From RGIG5952 sp045603485 (GTDB lineage: Bacteria; Verrucomicrobiota; Kiritimatiellia; RFP12; JAAYLN01): a stretch of 64,000 nucleotides of DNA. Below are positions 26,406 through 33,115 of this stretch, piece by piece (position 1 is the stretch's first letter; the number at the start of each line of letters is the position of its first letter). Below the pieces are notes generated by a model that saw only the letters and a list, made by a program, of their open reading frames with translations, searched no databases and was not told the origin of the DNA. Position numbers and translations under genes: made by a program. Where the stretch lies: NCBI GenBank assembly GCA_045603485.1, contig JAZUMF010000028.1, forward strand, positions 1 to 64,000. The letters run 5' to 3'.

Positions 26406-27101
26406 ATGAGTGATAAACCAACTAAATTTGATTTTCATTATGCAGTAGCCAATACAGAGGTTATACTTGCACCCAAGCGTAGCCTTGAAACATTCGGCAA
26501 TACTATTCTGAATTATTCTCATGTCTCTGAGATGATGGACGAGGTCGGCAGAGTACGCATTCGAGAAGGGCGTATGCAAGCCTCAAGACCGCAAATTATT
26601 ACACCGTCAGCCTATTCAAATTTAATGATGGAAGGTTTCGGGCAAGAGGCAGAAAAGTATCTCTCGTGGCTTCGTGAACACGAGGACGATATCCGCATTT
26701 TACAATACGGATATTCACTTAAACAGGAAGCCTTTAGCGAAGAGATTGTAACTGGCTCTTTGGAGTCGGTTCTCGAGCGGGTGAAAAAGACCGTCGAAGC
26801 CAAAAACGACCCATTCAGCGGTGTTATCAAGGGTGTTGACAATCCATGGGATGTTTGCCTTGTCCGTTTCTTTTGGGTCGTCATGCATGCATCGGTAGCC
26901 GATAATGTCCGTGAGTTAAACGAACGCAATATGTTTGAGATGGAGGCAGGGGTGCCCTTTGCCGTCCGTCAGGAAATCGAGCAAGCCTTTGCGGCCGCTT
27001 CGAAGGATCCTTCGCTGGTAAAGCCGCTGGGTCAGATGCTTAAGAGATACGGTGTCTTTGAACACTATCAGGATCGCTTCTTTGCGCTTTTACGGGGATA
27101 G
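26406..27101 (+). CDS. Conserved hypothetical protein
   Basis: 231 residues, soluble and mostly helical, no signal peptide. ATG 26406 follows CGGAGG by seven bases; a TTG at 26403 is also in frame but less likely. The sequence has well-patterned features (ILNYSHVSEMMDEVGRVRIR, NPWDVCLVRFFWVVMHASV) that look like a genuine conserved family, but I cannot name it. It is 34 bases after the large membrane protein gene on the same strand and probably belongs to its operon. Function unknown. Confidence 0.6.
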   Translation: MSDKPTKFDFHYAVANTEVILAPKRSLETFGNTILNYSHVSEMMDEVGRVRIREGRMQASRPQIITPSAYSNLMMEGFGQEAEKYLSWLREHEDDIRILQYGYSLKQEAFSEEIVTGSLESVLERVKKTVEAKNDPFSGVIKGVDNPWDVCLVRFFWVVMHASVADNVRELNERNMFEMEAGVPFAVRQEIEQAFAAASKDPSLVKPLGQMLKRYGVFEHYQDRFFALLRG

Positions 27102-27124
27102 CGCCCGGCATTTCTTACTCCGTT

Positions 27125-27130
27125 TATAAT
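27125..27130 (+). promoter_or_regulatory. TATAAT box, predicted leaderless promoter of the sigma factor gene
   Basis: TATAAT ends nine bases before ATG 27140 with no Shine-Dalgarno. No -35 match is seen at 16-18 bases, so recognition by an alternative sigma factor, including autoregulation, is possible. Confidence 0.45.
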
Positions 27131-27139
27131 ATATGAGAT

Positions 27140-27700
27140 ATGGACGAAGATAAGATAAAGTCGGCGACAGATGATGAAGATGTCAAGCTGATGCTTGCCG
27201 TCAAGGATGGGGATGATCAGGTATTTGAGCAACTTGTTCTTCGTCATCAGAAACCATTGTTGAACTTTTTCTGCAGATTGGGCGTTAATATATCTGATGC
27301 AGAAGATTTGGCGCAGCTGACTTTTGTTCGTCTATATCGCTACAGAGCAACCTATGAGCGGACTGCAAAGTTCACAACATATCTTTACCTGCTCGCCAGG
27401 CAGGTCAGGATTGACGAGGTTCGCAGGCAGATTAAGATTTCAAAGGTCAAGGATGCCGCTAAAGGCGTAGCTGAAATATTCGAGGCTGCGTCAAATGATA
27501 AAGCCCCAAATAGCTTGCAGGATGATTTGCAAGTGGCGCTGCAATCTTTAGACGAGCCTCATCGCGAGGTCGTGGTTTTAGGTATGCTTCGAGAACTGCC
27601 GTATCAGGAAGTCGCCGAAATACTTAAAATTCCGGTCGGTACAGTCAAATCGCGTATGCATCATGCACTCAAGCAGCTTAAAAAATTTCTTGAATCATGA
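27140..27700 (+). CDS. ECF RNA polymerase sigma factor
   Basis: 186 residues, typical for ECF sigma factors. Region 2 (about 14-85) includes DAEDLAQLTFVRLYR and the -10-reading segment TYERTAKFTTYLYLLARQVRIDEVRR. Region 4 (about 130-185) includes LDEPHREVVVLGMLRELPYQEVAEILKIPVGTVKSRMHHALKQL, a clear helix-turn-helix. The stop codon overlaps the next ATG by four bases (ATGA), so expression is coupled to a membrane protein with an anti-sigma-like N-terminus. The likely role is to switch on an envelope response. Its own promoter lacks a normal -35. Confidence 0.95.
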   Translation: MDEDKIKSATDDEDVKLMLAVKDGDDQVFEQLVLRHQKPLLNFFCRLGVNISDAEDLAQLTFVRLYRYRATYERTAKFTTYLYLLARQVRIDEVRRQIKISKVKDAAKGVAEIFEAASNDKAPNSLQDDLQVALQSLDEPHREVVVLGMLRELPYQEVAEILKIPVGTVKSRMHHALKQLKKFLES

Positions 27701-28929
27701 AAACGCAAAGCGACAATTTAGAGCAAGACAAGGATTTGCTAGAGTTTAGGCGGCTCCTTTCAAACGGCAGATGTAAAGTCGTAGACGAGGTTGAGCCAAG
27801 TCCCGATTTTACATCACGCGTTCTTCTTGCAATAGATGAAAGTGTCGAGAAAAACCAAAGGGCGGAGTGGGCTAGTCTCGCCTCTGCACGCAACCTTGAT
27901 GTGTCGGATATTGTTGAGCCTAAAAATGATTTTTCCGTCAGTGTGCTTAAAAAGGTCAAGCAAACCAAAAGGCTTTCTCAAATCAAGCTTATATGGCGTT
28001 ATGCCGCGGCGGCTGCCGCAGTTCTCGCCATTGCGCTGTTGGTCATACCCGAAAAGCATGGTGCCCGCCCGGTCGCAATGCGAACAGGCCCCTATTCTGA
28101 TAGAAATCTCGATGAGGCAAAGGCCTTTACACAGGTGGACAGCGCTATAGATTGGCTGGCATCCCATCAAGAGCCTGACGGCTCATGGGCGCCTAAGGTC
28201 GTAGGGGGCAAAGAAGCGTTTAGACCGGCCCTAACCGCGTTAGGAATGATGGCCATAGGCCGCCATGCCCAAGAGCGTAGGTCGGATGCCATAAAGAACG
28301 CTGTGAACGCACTCCGTTCAATGCAGCAAAGTGACGGCTCTTTTAATCTTGACAAGCAAACGCAATTATACAATCACGCCTTCGCAACCTATGCTCTCAT
28401 TGAGCATGCCAAAAACAATGGAGCCGGGCTTGATGAAATAATCGCCGAAGCCATTGCCTTTTCAGTTGCTAATCAAAATCCTTACGGAGCATGGGATTAT
28501 CAAAAAGACGGTTTTGGCAATGCGGCATTAACCCTATGGCAAGTGTCATTGCTTATTGAGGCCAATAAGCTTGGTTGGCGCGATAACGACGGTGCGCTTC
28601 GTAGAGCCGTCGCATGGCTCAAAAGGGAAAGTGCAAAAGGAGTATTTGATTATCGCCAAACGCTAGACCGCCAGCATGCCTCCGCATCGGGTGGCATAAT
28701 CCTGACACAACTGGCAACCGAAGCGTTAGTCCAATTCTGCAATGAGAAGCCATCACTAAATGCGTTGGCGGCAACTGCAAAAACTTCATTTGATACGGCC
28801 TATGGCAGATATACCGTCCGCCAATTAGGCAAAGAGTCGGCACTTGATTCGGTCTTGTGCAAGACATTCCGCGGGGGAGAGGATTTTTATCCTACCCTTA
28901 TAGCTCTTTTATCATCAAGGCGTTATTAG
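27697..28929 (+). CDS. Putative anti-sigma factor fused to a squalene-cyclase-fold toroid domain
   Basis: 410 residues. The cytoplasmic part (1-100) contains two copies of a short motif, PSPDFTSRVLLAIDE and PKNDFSVSVLKKVKQ, the P-x-x-D-F-x-x-x-V pattern found in many anti-sigma factors of this lineage; no HxxxCxxC zinc motif is present. One membrane helix lies at about 101-122 (YAAAAAAVLAIALLVI). The outer part (about 145-400) is an alpha/alpha toroid: AIDWLASHQEPDGSW, ALRSMQQSDGSFNL, AFSVANQNPYGAWDYQ. Translational coupling to the ECF sigma factor supports an anti-sigma role. The toroid could sense a lipid or envelope ligand; this is inference. Confidence 0.75.
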   Translation: MKTQSDNLEQDKDLLEFRRLLSNGRCKVVDEVEPSPDFTSRVLLAIDESVEKNQRAEWASLASARNLDVSDIVEPKNDFSVSVLKKVKQTKRLSQIKLIWRYAAAAAAVLAIALLVIPEKHGARPVAMRTGPYSDRNLDEAKAFTQVDSAIDWLASHQEPDGSWAPKVVGGKEAFRPALTALGMMAIGRHAQERRSDAIKNAVNALRSMQQSDGSFNLDKQTQLYNHAFATYALIEHAKNNGAGLDEIIAEAIAFSVANQNPYGAWDYQKDGFGNAALTLWQVSLLIEANKLGWRDNDGALRRAVAWLKRESAKGVFDYRQTLDRQHASASGGIILTQLATEALVQFCNEKPSLNALAATAKTSFDTAYGRYTVRQLGKESALDSVLCKTFRGGEDFYPTLIALLSSRRY

Positions 28930-29100
28930 CGGCATCTGTTGCTTGCCAATTTTTGCACATCGTATTTGCGCGCCTGCCGCTGGTCTTGTCTTGATTTGTC
29001 ATGGCAATGACAGTTTCCGAGTACGATGGAAGTGCTGTGCCGCTGATTTTTTTTATGATTCGCCAAAAGTTGATTGCCGCCCGTGATTTTTGAGCGCGTC

Positions 29101-29129
29101 TTGAAGAATTTTTTTCTGTTTTGTATAAT
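29101..29129 (+). promoter_or_regulatory. Sigma-70 promoter of the MoxR/Bat operon
   Basis: TTGAAG (29101-29106) and TATAAT (29124-29129) with exactly 17 bases between. An AGGAGG Shine-Dalgarno follows at 29143 before ATG 29159. The rest of the 229-base gap (28930-29100) contains a small hairpin TGTCAT/ATGACA near 28997 and nothing else recognised. Confidence 0.75.
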
Positions 29130-29158
29130 ACTCAAGTTGATTAGGAGGTTACTAATTT

Positions 29159-30142
29159 ATGGATAATTCAAATGTTACAAAGATAGTTGAATCACAAGGG
29201 GCTGTCCTTGAGCGTATCAGGCAAGAAATCGCCAAGGTTTTGGTCGGGCAGGAGCATCTTGTTGACGATTTGCTGGTGGCTTTGGTCAGTGGAGGTCACA
29301 TTTTGCTTGAAGGTGTGCCAGGACTTGCAAAAACAACCGCTATTCAGACATTGGCAAAGGTTTTAGGACTTCAATTTCAGAGAATTTCGTTTACCCCTGA
29401 TTTGCTTCCCGCAGATGTGATTGGCACTTTGATTTACAATCAGCGCAACGGGTCGTTTGAGCCTCGCAAGGGACCTGTTTTTACGAACCTTCTGTTAGCC
29501 GATGAGATTAATCGTGCCCCAGCTAAGGTTCAAAGTGCGCTTTTGGAGGCTATGCAGGAGCGTCGTGTCACATTGGGTGATACCACCTATGATTTGCCGT
29601 CTCCATTCCTCGTTATGGCAACTCAGAATCCTATTGAACAAAAGGGTACTTATGCTTTGCCCGAGGCGCAAGTTGACCGTTTTATGCTGAAGAGCGTTGT
29701 CGGTTATCCTTCACGCGACGATGAGCGCCGCATTATGAATCGCTTTACTCAGCGCACGCCTGTCGAGGCTCAAGCTGTCGTCACTCCCGACGAGGTCGTG
29801 GGGCTCCGCTCTGCTCTTGAGAATGTTTATTGCGATGAGAAGGTCGGCGAGTATATTCTCGATATAGTCAGCGCAACTCGTGACCCTGGTTCCTTTAGGG
29901 TGAATGAGCTTGCTGGTGCCATTGAGATGGGTGCATCTCCACGCGCTACCCTTTGGCTGCAGATAGGTGCCCGCGCGAAGGCCTTGATGCGCGGACGCCC
30001 GTTTGCAACGCCTCAGGATGTTAAGGAGGTCGCTCGAGGAGTTCTTCGTCATCGAGTTATCCTGTCGTATGAGGCGGAGGCTGAAAACTTGACTTCTGAT
30101 GATGTTGTCGAGAAGATTCTCGCCGCAATCCCGGTTCCTTGA
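29159..30142 (+). CDS. MoxR-family AAA+ ATPase
   Basis: 327 residues. Walker A is the MoxR variant GVPGLAKTT (about 52-60), Walker B LLLADEINRAPAKVQSALLEAMQE (about 112-135), and sensor 1 lies at MATQNPIEQKGTYALPEAQ. The C-terminal lid ends with the usual ATPQDVKEVARGVLRHR. MoxR proteins act as chaperone-like ATPases together with von Willebrand (VWA) partners. It heads a five-gene operon with tight or overlapping junctions (29159-35578), the classic moxR-DUF58-bat order. The strong RBS (AGGAGG) and promoter upstream suggest good expression. Confidence 0.95.
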   Translation: MDNSNVTKIVESQGAVLERIRQEIAKVLVGQEHLVDDLLVALVSGGHILLEGVPGLAKTTAIQTLAKVLGLQFQRISFTPDLLPADVIGTLIYNQRNGSFEPRKGPVFTNLLLADEINRAPAKVQSALLEAMQERRVTLGDTTYDLPSPFLVMATQNPIEQKGTYALPEAQVDRFMLKSVVGYPSRDDERRIMNRFTQRTPVEAQAVVTPDEVVGLRSALENVYCDEKVGEYILDIVSATRDPGSFRVNELAGAIEMGASPRATLWLQIGARAKALMRGRPFATPQDVKEVARGVLRHRVILSYEAEAENLTSDDVVEKILAAIPVP

Positions 30143-30164
30143 TCTTTTATAGATTGTCTGTGAG

Positions 30165-31076
30165 ATGTCCAATTCGCAGGTAGATTTTGAAGAGCTTCGC
30201 AAGCGAGTCAATAAGATTCGGCTCTTGACGATGCGCCTTGTAAGTGAGGAACTTTCCGGTGAATACCATTCTTCATTTAAGGGGCAGGGTATAGAGTTTG
30301 ATGAGGTGCGCCCATATGTTCCCGGCGACGATGTGCGCACCATTGACTGGAATGTTACGGCTAGAACGGGCGTGCCGTATATAAAGCGTTTTGCGGAGGA
30401 GCGCGAGCTTACGGTGATATTCATAGTCGATGTCTCTGGCTCGCAGGGATGTGGCAGCGCTGGTCGCTCTAAGTCAGAGCTTGCCGCTTTGGTGACGAGC
30501 CTTTTGGCTATGTCGGCGACAGAAAATGGCGACAATGTGGGGCTTGTCAATTTTAGCGACAAAATAGAAAAGTACATCCCTCCAAGGCGTGGTCGAACGG
30601 CTGTTATGCGACTTGTCCGCGATGTTTTGGCTGCTGACCATGCAGGTGCAGGAGGGACTGATATTGCCGCTGCGCTTAGGCATTTCAATAATTTCCACAA
30701 GCGTCATGCCTTGGTCTTTCTGATTTCGGATTTTCTTGACGATGCCTTCAAGCACGAGCTTAGCGTCGCGTCTCGACGCCATGACCTGGTCGCGATATCA
30801 CTTTCGGATCCAAGTGAGTTTGAGCTGCCAGATGCCGGTTTGGTTGAGCTTGCCGATCCAGAGACAGGAGAGGTGATGTTGGTCGATTCATCTGCAAATT
30901 CCGTCAGGGAGGCTTTTTACAAAGCGGCGCAGGAGCATCGCGATTCTTTGACTAAGACATTTATCTCTTCTGGAGTAGATGAGGTTGCGCTTTCAACCCA
31001 GGATACCGATGATGAGATTGTCTCAAAGCTGCGTAGGCTATTCTTGCGGCGTGCAAGGAAGGGGGCCGGAAGATGA
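30165..31076 (+). CDS. DUF58 domain protein (VWA-like)
   Basis: 303 residues. The DUF58 signature is complete: GIEFDEVRPYVPGDDVRTIDWNVTAR (about 45-70), then KRFAEERELTVIFIVDVSGS with the MIDAS-like D-x-S-x-S at 89-93. No membrane segment is apparent, unlike some relatives. It is the standard second gene of MoxR operons and probably recruits the ATPase to the Bat proteins. It overlaps the next gene by four bases (ATGA). Confidence 0.93.
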   Translation: MSNSQVDFEELRKRVNKIRLLTMRLVSEELSGEYHSSFKGQGIEFDEVRPYVPGDDVRTIDWNVTARTGVPYIKRFAEERELTVIFIVDVSGSQGCGSAGRSKSELAALVTSLLAMSATENGDNVGLVNFSDKIEKYIPPRRGRTAVMRLVRDVLAADHAGAGGTDIAAALRHFNNFHKRHALVFLISDFLDDAFKHELSVASRRHDLVAISLSDPSEFELPDAGLVELADPETGEVMLVDSSANSVREAFYKAAQEHRDSLTKTFISSGVDEVALSTQDTDDEIVSKLRRLFLRRARKGAGR

Positions 31077-32056
31077 GACCTTTTTTCTTTTCTCTGTTGT
31101 GGATTGCGGCTCTGTTTTTTAAGCCATTTGTTTTAGCGGCTCCTTTTGAAAGTGAGCTTCTTTCGGGGCAGGCTCAAATTCATTTTGTCGGTGATGAAGA
31201 GGTGTTGTCTCTCGCCTCTGATTATACGGCGTCAATTGTAGTCAAGGCTCCTAAAGAAATTACGGTTAAATTGCCGTCGCTCGAAGCTATGCGGTCGCGT
31301 TTCCAAGGGTTTGCCTTGGCAGAGGGATATTCACAGGGCGAGCGTGAGCTTGCCGATGGTATGAAGGAACTTGTCGTTAGATGGCGGCTTGTCGCCGATC
31401 CTGCGGCTGCGCGTTTTCGCCTTGCACCTTTTGCCGTTGAATTTTTCGATGACAATGGACTTCCAATCGGAAGCGAGGCGACAGCGCCAATTCTCTTTCC
31501 CTTGGCGTCATTGCCTTCTGCCGATGGCACAATTGAGATATCACCTCGAAAGTTTTTTGTAATGCCATCATGGCAAACGGTTGGTAGGTGGATTCTTTAC
31601 CTTCTTTGTGCTGTTATTGTCATTGCCGCTCTGGTGTTCGTCTTGTCGCGTATTCGCCGTTCTGTGCGATTGCATAAAATGTCGCCTTCAGAGCGTGCCC
31701 TTGCTGAACTTGCCGCGCTTTTGGGGCGGAGGCTTGCGGATCGCGGCCTTTTCAAGGACTATTATGTCGAGCTTACTCATGTTGTTCGCCGTTATATCGA
31801 GCGCTCGTATGCGATTCGAGCACCACGCTTGACTACTGAGGAGTTTTTGGAATCCGCGAAGAAGCACCCTCATTTCACAGAGGAATCTTTAAGGTATCTA
31901 ACTGAGTTTCTCAAGTCTGCGGATATGGTTAAGTTTGCAGGGCAGTCAGCAACGGCAGAGAGCGCAGGCGAGGCGGCATCATCTGCCAGGCGCTATATTG
32001 AGCGCGATAGCCTCGCAAGGGCTGCCGTTGATAAACAAGTAGAGGGAGGTCGCTGA
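31073..32056 (+). CDS. DUF4381-like membrane protein of the Bat operon
   Basis: 327 residues. A signal peptide (1-22) leads into a beta-rich outer domain (about 25-165), one membrane helix (about 168-188), and a cytoplasmic helical domain. This last has LAELAALLGRRLADRGLFKDYYVELTHVVRRYIERSYAIRAPRLTTEEFL, the typical pattern of DUF4381-like proteins in MoxR operons. Its start overlaps the DUF58 gene and its stop shares a base with the next ATG (TGATG), so the operon is translated in a coupled way. The role is as a membrane partner of the Bat VWA proteins; the detail is unknown in the family. Confidence 0.8.
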   Translation: MRPFFFSLLWIAALFFKPFVLAAPFESELLSGQAQIHFVGDEEVLSLASDYTASIVVKAPKEITVKLPSLEAMRSRFQGFALAEGYSQGERELADGMKELVVRWRLVADPAAARFRLAPFAVEFFDDNGLPIGSEATAPILFPLASLPSADGTIEISPRKFFVMPSWQTVGRWILYLLCAVIVIAALVFVLSRIRRSVRLHKMSPSERALAELAALLGRRLADRGLFKDYYVELTHVVRRYIERSYAIRAPRLTTEEFLESAKKHPHFTEESLRYLTEFLKSADMVKFAGQSATAESAGEAASSARRYIERDSLARAAVDKQVEGGR

Positions 32057-33108
32057 TGAACTTCCGATTTGCAGCCCCTTGGCTTTTTTTGTTTTTAATT
32101 CCACTGCTTTTTGCAGCTTGGAGGATGCTGCGTCGTCCAAGCCGCCCCACGGCAATACCTTTTGCTCCGATAAGGTTTCTACCTACTAAAACAGCCACCT
32201 GGCGTGGCTTTATGGTTAGGGCTCTTCCTTGGTTTTTTACCGTAGGGGCGTCTTTACTTGTCGTTGCCGCCGCCCGTCCGCAAACCTTCTTTGCGCGAGA
32301 GACCCGTTCAGTTGATGCCATCGCGATTGCAATGGTTGTCGATGTCTCGGGTTCGATGCAAGCTTTGGATTTAGCTTCTAATCCTCATGCTCCGAATGCT
32401 CAAACGCGTCTTGATGTCGTTAAGGACGAATTCGGAAAGTTTATCGATAAGCGTCCCGATGATTTGATTTCTTTAATAACATTTGGCGGCTTTGCTTCAA
32501 CCCGTTGCCCGCTTACGGCTGACCATGGTGCTGTAATGCAGTATCTTGATACTGTCGCAATCCCAGGGATGGGGGCTGATGATGAGGGGCGGCAAGTTTC
32601 ATCGGAGGAGACTTTGACAGCCGTTGGTGACGGACTTACCACTGCCTGTGCAAGATTGCAGGAATCCGAATTGAAGACCAAGATTGTCGTGCTTCTTTCT
32701 GATGGCGTCTCTAATACGGGTTTGGTCAAGCCGGCAAGAGCTGCGGCAATTGCCAAAGAGCTGGGAATTAAGGTCTACGCAATTGGTATAGGCTCAAAGA
32801 CCGGTCAGGCACCTTTTCGGACCCATGATGCCTTTGGACGCTCCATCGTCGCGATGGGACTTGTTGAATTTGATGAAGCGGAGTTGAAATCACTTTCAGA
32901 GACGACTGGAGGCCGTTATTATTCAGTAACCGACAAGGCTGGCTTTTCGGCTGTCATGAAGGAGATTGACGCATTGGAAAAGACTCATGTCGAGCGTGAT
33001 GTCTATAACAACTATAATGAGCGCTTTGTGGTGCCGCTATTAACGGGAGCGGCGTTGCTGGTGCTTGCAGTTTCTGTGGGGCTGATATGCCTCCGTCGAC
33101 CATTGTGA
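32056..33108 (+). CDS. batA: VWA-domain membrane protein, BatA type
   Basis: 350 residues. The N-terminus has two membrane segments (about 6-24 and 56-74) around the usual short cytoplasmic part, then a VWA domain (about 90-300) with an intact MIDAS, DVSGSM at 96-101, and a C-terminal helix (about 323-345). TTEEE-like ATGA linking and an RBS of GGGAGG support the start. BatA-type proteins are inner-membrane, metal-dependent adhesion modules linked to stress tolerance and to envelope protein handling with MoxR. The gene name follows operon position and domain order. Confidence 0.88.
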   Translation: MNFRFAAPWLFLFLIPLLFAAWRMLRRPSRPTAIPFAPIRFLPTKTATWRGFMVRALPWFFTVGASLLVVAAARPQTFFARETRSVDAIAIAMVVDVSGSMQALDLASNPHAPNAQTRLDVVKDEFGKFIDKRPDDLISLITFGGFASTRCPLTADHGAVMQYLDTVAIPGMGADDEGRQVSSEETLTAVGDGLTTACARLQESELKTKIVVLLSDGVSNTGLVKPARAAAIAKELGIKVYAIGIGSKTGQAPFRTHDAFGRSIVAMGLVEFDEAELKSLSETTGGRYYSVTDKAGFSAVMKEIDALEKTHVERDVYNNYNERFVVPLLTGAALLVLAVSVGLICLRRPL

Positions 33109-33115
33109 GGTGACT

